From Raphanus sativus (Eukaryota; Streptophyta; Magnoliopsida; Brassicales; Brassicaceae), in contig NC_079517.1 of the NCBI RefSeq assembly GCF_000801105.2, positions 20,345,579 through 20,409,578 of the forward strand: a stretch of DNA of 64,000 nt, in the 5' to 3' direction. The stretch's first letter is position 1. The number at the start of each line of letters is the position of its first letter. The position numbers were made by a program, and so were the translations under genes. Positions 10,188-22,231 of the stretch are shown here, piece after piece. The notes below the pieces were generated by a model that was not told the DNA's origin, searched no databases, and was given only the letters and a program-made list of their open reading frames with translations.

Positions 10188-12068
10188 TCATCTCTTCCTT
10201 ATCCTTGCGTGTGCCTTAGCTGGAACAGGGTAGGGCACTTTCGGTACATACTGACGAGCAGGAGAAGGTGCTGCAGTCGGTGGAACAACCCCAGCGGGTC
10301 GCTCTGCTTCAGTCGGAACAGTCTCAGCAGGTTGTTCTGCATCTTCCTCATCTGTGGGTACAGCCTTAGGTGGCTGATCTGACTCCTTCTGCTTCCCTTT
10401 CTCAGCCGATGTGAATCTCCTGGGGTCTAGATCAGGCAGTTGCTTTCCACTCCTCAAACCTACTGCATTGCACTCTTTGGGGTTCTTGTCTGTTTTTCCA
10501 GAGAGAGTTCCTTGCTGTCTCTTCACATTCTCGGCAGTCTGAGCAATCTGATTATCCATCTGTCTCATATGGCTTGAGACATTGTCATACTTCACACTCA
10601 GGTCATTGAACATATGATTCATCCTGGTGTTGATGTCGTTTGTGACCTGGTTCAGTGCTTTCCCCTGGATCTGCTGTCCTTGGAGCAGTTGGCTCATCAT
10701 ATTGGCGAGGCTCTTCATGTCATCATGCGGAGCAGTCTGAGCGGTTGTGCAGCTTGCTGATTAACCGGCTGTTTCTGGCTGTGGAATTGGGCATTCTGAG
10801 CTGGGTTAAGGACAAAGGTTCTTCCCTGATTGCCATAAGGCCTTTGGTATCCACTGTTCTGACCCTGGTTTCCTTGAGCTTTATCGTCTGGTTTAGGGGC
10901 ATTGAACAGGTGGGGATTGTTCCTCACGTTAGGGTTCGGGTGATAGTTCTTGAACTGCCATCCTTGCCCATTCACATAACTCACTTCATGCTGATCCTCA
11001 GCCGACTGATCTGCCTCTGATGTGCCTTCCGCGGTAGCTTTATCCTGTGGGGATTCTTCCATGATGAAGACCTGGTTCTGGTTGCTCTTAATCAGCTGAT
11101 CGACCTTGGCAGAGAGCTCATCAATCTTGCTGTTATCAATGCTCTTCACCTTCTGAGTGCGATCAGTCTCGCGGTTATTGTCGCTGAGCTTGAGGCCATG
11201 TTCTCAATCAACTCGAATGCACCTTGAGTAGACTGAGTCATGAAGTCTCCCTTACTGGCTGAGTTCAAAGTGTTCCTGTACTCCCAGCCTACTCCATCGT
11301 AGAACACTCCCAGCAGATAGTCTTCCTCAAAATCGTGATGTGGGCACTCTCTGCGGTAGACATTGAATCGCTCCCAAGCATCGCAGAACGGCTCGTCCAC
11401 CAGCTGTTTGAAGGTCACGATCTTCTGTCTCAGAGCTGCCGTCTTCGATTTCGTGTAAAAGTGGCTTAAGAAAGCCTCTCGGACTTGTTCCCAAGTGGTG
11501 AGTGATCCGTGGGTAGTGAATCAAGCCAGCGAGCAGCTTTCCCATCGAGAGAGAAAGGGAACAGAGTACACTTGATGTAATCGGGTGGTACTCCATTCGC
11601 TTTAGTGAAACCACACATCTTCTCAAAGTGCTCGATGTGGTCCATCGGTATCTCAGCAGGAAGCCCATTGAAGATCTTCCTTTGCACTAGACTTATCAAG
11701 GCTGGCTTGATCTCGAAGTCTTGCCTAGTGCACGGTGGAGGGGTTATGGCAGATCGCGTAGCAGGCAGATTACGCAGTAAGTTTCTCTGGCCGATCTGGA
11801 CCACTTCCTCTTGTTGGTTCTGCTGGTTCGCAGCATTCAGAGCAGCTTGCTCGGCAGCAGCTTGCTGCGCTTGGATCGTCTGCTGCATCTGCAGCATCTG
11901 CTGTTGCATGAGTGCAAACGCAGCAGTGAGATCATCTGGATGATCACCCATGTTGGTGTTCGTTGATCTCGGCTGTTGACGGTTCTGTCGTTCCAATCTC
12001 GCTAGTTCCTCGTTGGTAAGCTGATGCAATGGTCCTTGTGCGTTGCTCCGAGTATGTCTACTGGTCAT
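10188..12068 (-). pseudogene. gag: Athila gag, broken into several frames
   Basis: The start is MTSRHTRSNAQGPLHQ at 12068, about 115 bp inside the primer-binding site. The first frame (to 11466) holds a glutamine-rich N-terminus and the beginning of the retrotransposon gag domain (IPMDHIEHFEKMCGF…GKAARWLDSLP). It shifts to a frame covering about 11146-11460 (FCDAWERFNVYRRECPHHDF…LLGVFYDGVGWEYRNTL). The next frame, 10715-11149, is a Gln/Asn-rich linker with NGQGWQFKNYHPNPN. The last, 10188-10718, is a C-terminal region rich in Pro, Ala and Glu. No full CCHC knuckle is obvious. Each junction is a small indel; overall similarity to gag is continuous. Confidence 0.88.
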
Positions 12069-12160
12069 GCACCTGGATCATCAGCTGAAACAAAGAAAAT
12101 AACACAAGTTAGATATCTTAGACTAGATATGAAACCGAAAATTAGAGGTAAAAAATCTGG

Positions 12161-12178
12161 TCCCCGGCAACGGCGCCA
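12161..12178 (-). promoter_or_regulatory. Athila primer-binding site (tRNA-Asp)
   Basis: On the minus strand TGGCGCCGTTGCCGGGGA lies five bases inside the 5' LTR. It is complementary to the 3' end of plant tRNA-Asp(GTC) (…CGGCAACGGCGCCA), the primer characteristic of Athila. Confidence 0.92.
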
Positions 12179-12183
12179 AAACT

Positions 12184-13274
12184 TGATACACTAAAAATGA
12201 ATCCTTGCTACTGCCAAGTTAACAGTTGCAGTTGTAGTACTTGAGATTCAAATCCAGAGGACCAGTCTACACTCTAGTTCTATAAGTTTCAGAATCAAGC
12301 CAAGAAGAAAATATGATTTGGTTGAAATAGGCGATAGTAAACAAGCAAAATAAACACGAGACTGATTCAATTAAACAAGAGCTAGCCTAGGGTATTTCAT
12401 TGGGTGTTGAATTGGAGCCAAACAATTATTCAAGCGTGATGAAGTGCTTTCTAGAACTCGGATCACTCAGCTGGAACACTCCACTGTCGTGGCAGTGATC
12501 GCTTTGCAGATCGATCTCACCACCTAACTGTCGTTGGGATGAGGATCGATTGCAAGCCTTAGAGGACAGGTCCGATCAGTTCACTTACCACCCTAATATC
12601 TACTTTCGCTGACTAGGGATACTAAGCTCATTCAATACATGTCAAGTTATCATCCTAAGCGGTTAACTAGGTGATGAACTAGTGATCTAACATCAAGTGA
12701 TCAGTTTAGCTCATGTCTCAACACCCTAAAAACCCTAGGCGAGCAAGGTCACTACTCGATCATGATGCACATAAACAAAGACATAATTCCTGAATAAAAT
12801 TGCATAAGAACAGAATATGAAACAATAGGGTTCAGATGATCTTCTCTATGAGAGGATAGATTCTTCTCCCTTAGATGTTGCAGATCGCAAATACTCAGTG
12901 TTCTCTTGTAAAACTAGCGTCCCAAAAATAGAAAATAGATAGATGGCGTTTTATATGGAGGCGCCAGTCAGAAGAAAAGAGATTAGGGCAACAGGGCTTT
13001 AATTCCCGAAATAGGAGTTTTCATATTCGTCTGGAACAATCTCCGGATCACTCCGTCTGCTTGTTCCGCTTGAGAGAGAACAGTCTCGGGACTGTTCTCT
13101 TGAGTGTTCTCCGCAGGAATGCTCCAAAAGGACTTCTTTTCATCAGGCACCTTCTCTTCTTTCTTCTACTAACTCCAGACCTGTAAAAGGTCAAAAAGGA
13201 CTAGACTGACATGAATTAGTGACTTGAAACAAATGAAAACATATATACAATGATGTGAAAAACACCATATATCA
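12184..13274 (-). repeat. Athila 5' LTR
   Basis: 1091 bp, homologous to 1369-2522. It lacks 59 bp between GTTTA microrepeats. A minus-strand TATAAAA at 12949-12955 is the likely core promoter for element transcription. It abuts Copia RT sequence at 13275 without a target duplication. Confidence 0.95.
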
Positions 13275-14729
13275 CTTATTGATAAACCGGCTAAAGCAAA
13301 GTTAGTAGGATGCAGATGGTTATTCAAGCTTAAGCCGGGAATCCCAGGTGTTGAGGATGAGCGCCACAAGGGCAGATTGGTTGCCAAAGGATATTCTCAA
13401 ACAGAAGGGGTTGACTACAATGAAATATTTTCACCAGTGGTGAAACATGTCTCTATCAGACTTATGCTAAGTGTTGTGGTGAATCTAGACCTGGAATTAG
13501 AACAGATGGATGTGAAAACAGCATTTTTACATGGAAGCCTAGAGGAGAGAATCCTAATGGAACAGCCAGAGGGATATATAAAGCCAGGTACAGAGAACAA
13601 AGTGTGCCTGTTGAGAAAGTCTCTGTACGGCTTAAAACAGTCCCCAAGAAGATGGAACCATCGGTTCAACAGCTTCATGAAAGATCAGTTGTTTGAGCGT
13701 TGCAGCAAGGACTTGTGCGTGTATATGAGGGATGTTCAAACAGATAAGGCTATTTATCTACTACTATATGTCGATGACATGTTGATTGCCTCAGGAAACA
13801 AGAAGGTTATCAAAGATCTGAAGGAGAAGCTAAGTGGAGAATTTGAGATAAAGGATATGGGAAAGGCCTCAAGAATTCTGGGCATGGACATTACTAGAGA
13901 TCGAGAGAAAGGAACACTTATTCTATCTCAGAGTAAATACATTGAGAAGGTCTTAAGGACGTTCGGGATGCAGGACTCGAAGCCTGTGATCACACCTACT
14001 GCATCACATTTTAAGCTAAGAAGCCTAACAGATGAGGAATGGAGATTGGAATCATCTAAGATGGACAGAGTCCCCTATGCAAGTGTCGTGGGGAGTCTAA
14101 TGTACGCTATGGTAGGCTCTAGACCTGATCTAGGATTTGCAGTGGGTTATGTCTGCCGATTTATGAGCAAACCAGGAAGAGAACACTGGAAAGCAGTTTA
14201 ATGGGTACTAAGGTACTTAAAGGGAGCAGTGGATTCGAATTTAACTTTTAAAAAGAATTCTACACTCCTAGTGGAAGGATATTCAGACTCAGACTATGCA
14301 ACAGATATGGACAGACGGCGGTCAGTAACTGGATATGCATTCAAATTCGGAGGTAATACTATTTCGTGGAAATCATGTCTACAATCAGTGGTTGCTCTAT
14401 CTACTACAGAGGCAGAGTATATGGCTATGAATGAAGCAGCTAAAGAAGCAATGTGGCTAAAGGAGATATGCGCAGAACTAGGGTTCAAGCAACAATGCAT
14501 CAAATTGTACTGTGATTCTCAGAGTGCTCTAGCCCTAGCAAGAAATCCAGTTAATCATGAGAAGACTAAGCACATAGCTACTAAGTTCAACTTCATTCGA
14601 GATCTAGTGGAAGCAGGGGATATTGTTCTAAACAAGATACACACTAACGTCAATCCTGCAGATTTCCTAACGAAGACAGTACCTGGTCAGAAGTTCCAGC
14701 TTTGCTGTGAGCTTTTGAATGTGAACTGA
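13275..14729 (+). pseudogene. pol: Copia pol 3' half: reverse transcriptase and RNase H
   Basis: In frame from the first base after the Athila LTR. It reads LIDKPAKAKLVGCRWLFKLK, KGRLVAKGYSQTEGVDY, MDVKTAFLHGSLEE and the catalytic LLYVDDMLIASG of Ty1/copia RT. RNase H follows (D in YSDSDYATD, E in STTEAEYMAM, D in YCDSQSALAL) and the normal C-terminus ADFLTKTVPGQKF. The only lesion in the whole stretch is one in-frame stop, TAA at 14199-14201 where AAA (Lys) is expected; the same frame resumes at once. gag, protease, integrase and the first part of RT are missing on the left, where Athila begins. Confidence 0.93.
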
Positions 14730-15046
14730 GCAGACAGGAGACGCTCCAGGTGATTCAAGTTGCATGATTCAGACCTCGCACAACACAAACATCAGACAAT
14801 GATTAGTGTGTATGAAAATAAGAGTCAAAAGGCAACAGGGAGTGTCAATAAAGAATAAGGGATCACCTGGAGGATAATAAGAATCGAGACACAGTGCTCG
14901 GTTCAGGTGGAGTAGTACGGACCACCTGACATTCCCAGATAACTAGCGAGACTCAGAAACATGTCCCATGATCAGATAACATCTCATCAGCACACCAACG
15001 TCTTGAAGAAGACACCGCCTACAAGGAGTTTTTTGAAGGAACAAAT

Positions 15047-16337
15047 TGTTAGTGACCAACTCGAGTACGTCACGAAGCAAACTAAGGTTGTTCACTAAAG
15101 AGACTTACAGAAGAAGAATGGAGCGTGGTTTGATTGACATCTCACAAACAGAGCAGATGTCAGGAGAAGGTTCAGGTTTGAAGCGACAAAGTTTGATTGC
15201 AGAGAACTACCAACTGCTAACAGAATGAGAGCAGTTAGAACAACAGTCAGAAACGCATACACAAGTAAGGACATTCTTCGAGATAGAGAAAGGTTCATAC
15301 TTGGTCTCGAGACAGAGGTGAAGCGAGATGGTGGAGCTCCGGTGGGAGCTCAAGGAGCTCCGATGTGAGCTCAAGGCAGGACAGTATCGCAGTCGCTTAC
15401 GCCAGACGAAGTCTCTAGCCACCAGCGGAGACATGCAAAGGCAAAAGTCAATGGATTAGTAAAACACTAACACGGTTCTCTTGATGTCCTTAACAGATGA
15501 TCCTAATCGCTTATAACAGGGAGATAATAGAAGTACCTGAGGCTATTGGAAGAGGAACGGTGACTGAGTCAAGGCGGAGTTCGATCTCATCGCAAACCGA
15601 GAAGGGAATCATCTCGATTCACGACCTTCGAAGTAACGAGTGAGAGGAGAAGAGGCAACAGTAAACGACTGAATCAAACGGGGCATTTTCTCGGTGGAGC
15701 TAGGTCTTCACGACGAAGAAGAGAGAGATGGTATCTCCGGTGGAACTGAGTCCGCTTCGGCGGAGAAGGTTCGAGAGAGACAGAGGAGATAGAGAGAGAG
15801 AGAGAGTCAAGATGACTCTTCAGTTTCTCAAGAGACAAAAGACAAAGGGAGAGGAGGCTGTCGGCACAAAGGGTTTCGCGACCATGGGCCAGCTTGGGCC
15901 TCAGTCCAAAACGGTGGAGATTTGTGAGTTTTGGGCTTCGACATTCTCGCTGGGCCAGAACCAAAATGCACAGGCCCACTCCAGCTTTACCTAGTCACAT
16001 GCGACACACACATATATAAAGGGGTGTTAGCATGTTGATTAGGGTTAAGCAGCATTAAGGAAACAACAGAGAGTTTACGGAAACATAAGATCATATCAGG
16101 TGGTAGCAAGAGAAAGGAGATAAATAGCTTAGGCTTAAGACTATTTGATCTAAGGGTTTGTTGTATTCTCTAGCTTGGGTGGATTTGATTCTTTGTAAAC
16201 ACTCTATCTAGCACATACTGATTTGGTGGTGCTAGAAGTCTTTTGATCTAGTGGATTTTGGGAGCAGGAGTTCTCCCACGAGACGTACCGCGCTGAGGGC
16301 CGGGAACTCATTAAATTGATTGTGCCATTTACTTTCA
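15047..16337 (+). repeat. Copia 3' LTR (single copy left)
   Basis: After about 315 bp of 3' non-coding sequence following RNase H, a TGTTAG… boundary at 15047 and a …TTTCA boundary at 16337 give a plausible ~1.29-kb LTR. TATATAAA at 16013-16020 sits where a U3 promoter should be, followed by GC-poor R/U5-like sequence. A GA-rich tract lies at about 15770-15808. The partner 5' LTR is not in the window, so the ends are inferred from TG…CA and position only. Confidence 0.6.
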
Positions 16338-16396
16338 GTTTAAACCTAGATCTAAGTTAACTTGACACCTAAGTAATCTGACTAATATCTTTTACA

Positions 16397-16924
16397 ATAA
16401 TTATAAACTAATACTCCTTCCGTTTATTAATATAAGTCGTTTTAGAAAAAGTTCATTTGTTCCAAATTATAAGTAGTTTTCGGTTTTCTATGTAAAATTT
16501 ATTTACACTTAATGCATTATAACCAATGATAAAATATCTTCCATTTTTGTATCGGTTGAATTGTGATTAGATAAATAATTAATGATGTTTTTGTCTAGAA
16601 AATCTAAGAAATTAATGATTTTTAATCCATGTGCATAGTACTAAAACGACTTATAATGAAAAAACGGAGGGAGTACATATTAGCAATGTCCTGCACTAGT
16701 TAAGTGGTAATAGTACATCTTAATTGTTAGGGGAATACGACGTTCCCGCATCTCACTAGTGGTTGTCTCAAAACCAGTCTCGACCATTGAGCTTACACTC
16801 GGAAGCTCATTAGTTAATCCTCCGGCCAAGTTGTGGAAGTAGTTATCGTCATTGTTGCTAGGAAACAGAGCATTCTTTGTTTCACTGTTCCTAGTAAAGA
16901 TAGTATCCTCTGTTCCGTTGTTTC
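16397..16924 (-). pseudogene. Duplicate fragment of the NAC gene last exon and 3' flank
   Basis: After removing the MITE at 16414-16673, the sequence matches 22730-22999 (end of NAC exon 3 plus about 60 bp of 3' flank) with roughly 5% differences. It has the same orientation as the NAC gene and lies 5.9 kb downstream of it. One missing base (GTTCCCGCATC versus GTTGCCGACATC) and the lack of any upstream exon make it non-coding. Homology stops sharply at 16924 (…CCGTTGTTTC). Confidence 0.92.
16414..16673. mobile_element. Stowaway-type MITE (260 bp)
   Basis: Terminal inverted repeats CTCCTTCCGTTT / AAAACGGAGGGAG, flanked by TA on both sides (16412-16413, 16674-16675). This fits the Stowaway (Tc1/mariner) consensus CTCCCTCCGTT with TA duplication. 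The paralogous NAC 3' flank at about 22738-22755 (ACTAATACATATTAGC) is the uninterrupted target with a single TA. Confidence 0.93.
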
Positions 16925-17892
16925 AGGAAAATTACCCAACTGTTATGGAAAAGTTGGTTTATTACTAAATTAATATACATCTTTTAGAAATTATTTGAAA
17001 GTTTGTGCACATGTAGTAAATTACAGTTAAAATCATTTGTTAGTTTTTTTAAATTGAGATTATTTTTAAACAATAAATTAATTTCACTAATTAAAAATCC
17101 ACATCAAACAGAAAATCAACTGTCTCTGACAATCAACATTACGGTTTAGAAAAAAAAACACAACAACACAATTTTCTTAGTTGTTCTTTTGTCTCGAACG
17201 AACTAATCCTAGGTTGACATCGTGTTACTGCTTAACTGTCTGGTTTCTTAACTTTCTTCGATATCGTCTTATCCGAAATCGTCATCTCCAGTCGTTTCTA
17301 TGAAATCGTCTTCGCTGCAATCATCTGAAATCATCTTCTCTGCTGCATTGTTCGAGTTTATGGCTGAGTTTTAGTTTATGTTGTGACTGAGTTACTTTTC
17401 TTTTACGGCTGGTTTATATATGCAATTGTAAATTTATTTATTGAAATAAATAAATTTTATGTTTTAAAACGTCATTTAAAAAGAATTATATAATACATAT
17501 ATTAAAATGAAGTACAAATTGATACTAACCCTTAAACTTGTATAATATTTACAATCTCATGCCGCTGAGAATTAAATAAACATAATTTTAATTAATTCAT
17601 TCATTTTTAATCCAAACTACTTCCTATAATATAGCTTACCAATAAATCATACTATACAAATGAATTAAGTTTACATTTTAATATCTTCTTTTTTTACATT
17701 GTTTCATAAACGAAAATATAAATGTATTCTTTCAAATTCAGACTTCATTTATAAACTATCTAATAAATATATACAAAAATATGTGACTAAAATCAGGGAG
17801 TGTCCATAATTTTTGTAATATCATTTTCATAATTTCTATAATATTTGGAATTAGTTTATACATTTATAAAATTTATAGCATAATATTTTTTT
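16925..17892. other. AT-rich spacer, no gene seen
   Basis: No ORF, tRNA or recognisable transposon terminus. It includes poly-A/T stretches and a moderately T/C-rich part at 17180-17350 (repeated ATCGTC/ATCATC words). No function can be assigned. Confidence 0.6.
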
Positions 17893-20378
17893 ACCATTAA
17901 TCAGTGGAGAATAACCATGAAGTTGAATAAATCTTATAGGAGTTATGAGAAAGAAGCTATCTCACTTTCTAATTAGGTGATTCAAGGTTAGCATGTTCGG
18001 ACATATGCCAATATCTTCATGATTCTTATCAAACCAGGATGAACCAAGATGTAAGAAGCTTTATTTGAAACCATTAATCAGTTCAGAATAATCAGTAAGT
18101 TGAATAAACACATAGGAGTTATGAGGAAGAAACTATCCTACTTTCTATTCAGGTGATTCCAGATTAGCCTGTTCGGACATATGTTAATGTCTTCATGATT
18201 ATTTTCAAACCAGGATGAACCAATATGTAAGAAGCTTGATTTGGAACCATTAATCAGTGGAGAATAACCATGAAGTTGAATAAATCTCATAGGAGTTATG
18301 AGGAAGAAGCAATTCCACTTTCTATTCAGGTGATTCCAGATTAGCTTGTTTGGACATATGGCAATGTCTTCATGATTCTTATGAAACCAGGATGAACGAA
18401 GATGTAAGAAGCTTAATTTAGAACCATTACTTAGTGGAGAATAACCAGAAAGTTGAATAAATCTCATAGGATTTGTGAGGAAATAGCTATCCCACTTTCT
18501 ATTCATGTGATTCCGGATTAGCATGTTCAGACATATGGCAATATATTCATGATCCTTATCAAACGAGGACGAACCAAGATGTAAGAAGCTTGATTTGGAA
18601 CCATTCATCAGTTAGGAATAACTAGGAAGTTGAATAAATCTCATAGGAGTTATGAGGAAGAAGCTATGTCATTTTCTATTCATGCGATTCCAGTGTAGCC
18701 TGTTCGGACATATGACAATATCTTCATGATTCTTATCAAACCAGGATGAACCAAGATGTAAGAAGCATGATTTGGAACCATTAATCAGTGTAGAATAACA
18801 AGGAATTTGAATAAATCTCATAAGAGTTATGAGGAAGAAGAAATGCCAATTTCTATTCATATTATTCCAGATTAGCTTGTTTGGACATATGCCAATGTCT
18901 TCATGATTCTTTTCAAACCAGGATGAACCAAGATGTAAAGGAGCTTGATTTGGAACCATTAATCAGTTGATAATAACCATGAATTTGAATAAATCTCGTA
19001 GGAGTTATGAGGAAGAAGCTATCCCACTTTCTATTCATGTGATTCCAGAGTAGCATGTTCAGACATATGGCAATATCTTCATGATTCTTATCAAACCAGG
19101 ATGAACCAAGATGTAAGAAGCATGATTTGGAACCATTAATCAGTTTAGAATAACAAGGAAGTTAAATAAATCTCATAGGAATTATGAGGAAGAATAAATG
19201 CTACTTTCTATTCACGTGATTCCAGATTAGCCTGTTCGGACATATGGCAATGTCTTCATGATTCTTTTCAAACCAGGATAAACAAAGATGTAAGAAGCTT
19301 GATTTTGAACCATTAATCAGTGGATAATAACCATGAAATTGAATAAATTTCATAGGAGTTATGAGGAAGAAGCTATCCCACTTTCTATCACGTGATTCCA
19401 GATTAGCATGTTCGGACATATGGCAATATTTTCATGATTCTTATCAAACCAGGATGAACCAAAATGTAAGAAGCTTGATTTGAAACCATTAATCAGTGGA
19501 GAATAACCAGTAAGTTGAATAAATACCATAGGAGTTATGAGGAAGAAGCTATCCCACTTTCTATTCATGTGATTCCAGATTAGCCTGTTAGGACATATGG
19601 CAATATCTTCATGATTCTTATCAAACCAGGATGAAACGAGATGTAAGAAGCTTGATTTCGAACCATTAATCAATGGAGAATAACCAGTAAGTTGAATAAA
19701 TCTCATAGGAGTTATGAGGAAGAAGCTATCCCACTTTCTATTCATGCGATTCCAGATTAGCCTGTTGAGACATACGGCAATATCTTCATGATTCTTATCA
19801 AACCAGGATGAACAAAGATGTAAGAATCTTGATTTGGAATCATTAATCAGTGGAGAATAAAAGGAAGTTAAATAAATCTCATTGGAGTTATGAGGAAGAA
19901 GCTATCCTACTTTCTATTCACGTGATTCCAGATTAGCATGGTCGGACATATGACAATGTCTTCATGATCTTTTCAAACCAGGATGGACCAAGATGTTTGA
20001 AACTTGATTTGTAACCATTAATCAGTCAAGAATAACCATGAAGTTTAATAAATCTCGTAGGAGTTATGAGGAAGAATCTATCCCACTTTCTATTTACATG
20101 ATTCCAGATTAGCATGTTCAGACATATGTCTATATCTTCATGATTCTTATCAAACCAGGATGAACCAAGATGTAAAAAGCTTGATTTGTAACCATTAATC
20201 AGTGGAGAATAACCAGTAAGTTGAATAAATCTCATAGGAGTTATGACCAAGAAGCTATCCCACTTTCTATTCAGGTGATTCTAGGTTAGCTTGTTCGGAC
20301 ATATGACAATATCTTCATGATTCTTATCGAGCAAGGATGAACCAAGATGTAAGAAGCTTGATTTGGAACCATTAATCA
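17893..20378. repeat. 177-bp tandem satellite, 14 units
   Basis: Units begin ACCATTAATCAG at 17893, 18070, 18246, 18423, 18600, 18777, 18955, 19132, 19309, 19485, 19662, 19839, 20014 and 20191, with a final stub at 20368. Spacing is 175-178 bp, mostly 177. Units differ by point changes and single indels. The monomer length is in the range of plant centromeric/heterochromatic satellites, but the sequence does not look like the Arabidopsis 178-bp or Brassica CentBr repeat as I remember them. The minus strand stays open across several units (59-residue period, e.g. SSFLHLGSSWFDKNHEDIAI). Confidence 0.95.
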
Positions 20379-21058
20379 TTCAAAAAGTTGCGTTCTACTC
20401 AGTCATGTTACACGTCCATGAAAATCAGAAAGTCCCGTGTAGTGAACAATGCCATCAAGATCCCAGTACATGTAGCCTGTTCTACAGCTATCATCCAGTC
20501 CCTTCTAGCACACAAATAAAATTAGTCCACTCTCGGTCCAACCATCATTCAGTCTGCATCAGAATGTAGACGCCTTGATTCCAGCCGATTAACCATGTCC
20601 CTGGTTATACCATCGCCGGTAAAGAATACTAAGACTCAATCGAGTCATAACCGCCAGTAACACGATCCACACCCATCCGGCCAATAACAGTCTCGTACAA
20701 AACCTATGTCCCCATCTTTTATCCTTGATCATTAGTATGTTCAGCATGATCCACACTATCGATCATCATCATATGTAACGGCATCCTCTTCAATCAGTCG
20801 GATATACATTGTTTTTACCCCTTTCGATCATGTATGTAAACGATCCAGACATCACTGAACCAATCACTCTGGGACCCGCGATCCATCAGAAAAGACTCCA
20901 CATCCCACAAGATTATGCCGTACATGCATTCGATCAGCTCATTCCCTTCATCACTTCATCGGCTACATACTATGCTGGTGTATCCTTTGCCTCTCAGAAC
21001 CATTCGCCGTCGAGCCAGGACTCGCGACCCAACAACGGAGACTTGGATCGGCCTTCCG

Positions 21059-21150
<92 letters not shown>

Positions 21151-22228
21151 ATTTTCTCTCTGTGTGTTATGTTCTTTTCTCCCCGAACCCGTGTGTCTCA
21201 GTATCTCCACTAAAATGAGGATAAAAAGGATTTCGACCGGTTACTTCTCGGCCTTAACTGCCCATAACCGTTTTACTCAACTTCCCGTTTGAGCATAAAA
21301 TGCTTTCATTCTGCCAATGCTTTGGACTGTTTCCAGAATCCAATAATTGTCCTTGTCAGTTAAGAAATTCAGTAACCGACCTTAATTCTTCCAGTAACTG
21401 ACCTATAACCGCTTCCAATTTCTATGGTAACTGCTCTGTAACTGTTCCAATAATTGCCTAGTAATCGCTAGATAAATGTTCCTGCCATTTTACTTAGCCT
21501 ATCAGTTCATTTATGGCTCATTAACCATTCCCGTCAAAGCATGTATTAGTCAGTCCATGAAATCTAAGATAACAAGTCCAACTGTCTTGTTTGAAACCGA
21601 CCAGCATTGTCCGACAAGCTCAACCGCTATGTCGAGACCCGACAACATTGTTCTAATCCGACCTATACTACCCATACGACAAGTCTAACACTCACTGGCT
21701 CATCTGATCGGTTTAGTTAAACTAATTCTTAGACTGTTCCAGCTCAGACTGTGGAACGGGGATGCTACATTGTACCCTCTACAAGGTCAAGGCAAAAATA
21801 AAAATAAAAGCAGTTGTGCATCAACTTCTAAAAGACACTAATCACAAATTTAGTGATACTACACTAATCCCTAGAGTTTTGTAAATTTTTATTTTATATC
21901 TAAAAGATAAAAAAAAAAATTTAATATTTAACAAAAAAATTTAGTACTTCCATCACACTTCAACCATCTCTAATGTATTTTTCTATTTTCCTCTAAAATA
22001 AAGAAAAATCTAATATAGAAACGGAATTTACTCCTATTTATTTTTTTTATTTTTAATTATATAATAAAAATACAGAATGTTTATTTCTTTCTTTATTTAT
22101 AGAACTTAAAATTAATCTCTATTTAAAAATAGAAATAGATTTAGAGTAAATTTATCTCTACATACTATTATACAGATAAATATATAGATTGATTGAACAT
22201 GAAGATACTATTACTATGGACACAACCA
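20379..22228. other. Spacer with a long CT microsatellite, no gene seen
   Basis: Moderate-GC sequence at 20380-21770 with no supported coding region. It is possibly an old LTR or other repeat, since words such as CCAGTAAC and CCTGTTC recur. 21780-22228 is AT-rich intergenic DNA. The apparent ORFs across 20809-21292 run through the CT repeat. Confidence 0.6.
21063..21147. repeat. (CT)n microsatellite
   Basis: About 85 bp of almost pure CT dinucleotide with a single phase slip (TCCT) near 21092. Confidence 0.97.
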
Positions 22229-22231
22229 TTA

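Larger units (their letters stand above)
1369..13274 (-). mobile_element. Full-length Athila-lineage Ty3/gypsy LTR retrotransposon
   Basis: An 11.9-kb element in minus orientation. It has two LTRs (1369-2522 and 12184-13274) that start TGATA and end ATCA on the plus strand, a tRNA-Asp primer-binding site next to the right LTR, and a polypurine tract next to the left LTR. Reading from the right, the order is gag, retropepsin, RT, RNase H, integrase and then an extra ORF, which is the Athila/Calypso ('endogenous plant retrovirus') layout. pol and the extra ORF are long and open, but gag/protease and the integrase tail are frameshifted, so the copy is not autonomous as it stands. No 5-bp target duplication is seen (left flank atatg, right flank cttat). 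The flanks are also of different origin (unknown sequence versus Copia RT), which suggests recombination between elements or a join error near the gap. Confidence 0.95.

Noticed and set aside
12161..12178. Match to tRNA-Asp, possible tRNA gene
   Set aside because: Only the 3' acceptor complement is present, at the exact PBS position; there is no cloverleaf.
17893..20378. Possible CRISPR-like array or leucine-rich-repeat gene
   Set aside because: Units are 177 bp, tandem without unique spacers, and the host is a plant; the 59-aa unit does not fit the LRR consensus.
20809..21292. Overlapping frames with long Ser-Leu runs (and Arg-Glu runs on the other strand)
   Set aside because: Translation of the CT microsatellite; no conserved sequence outside it.
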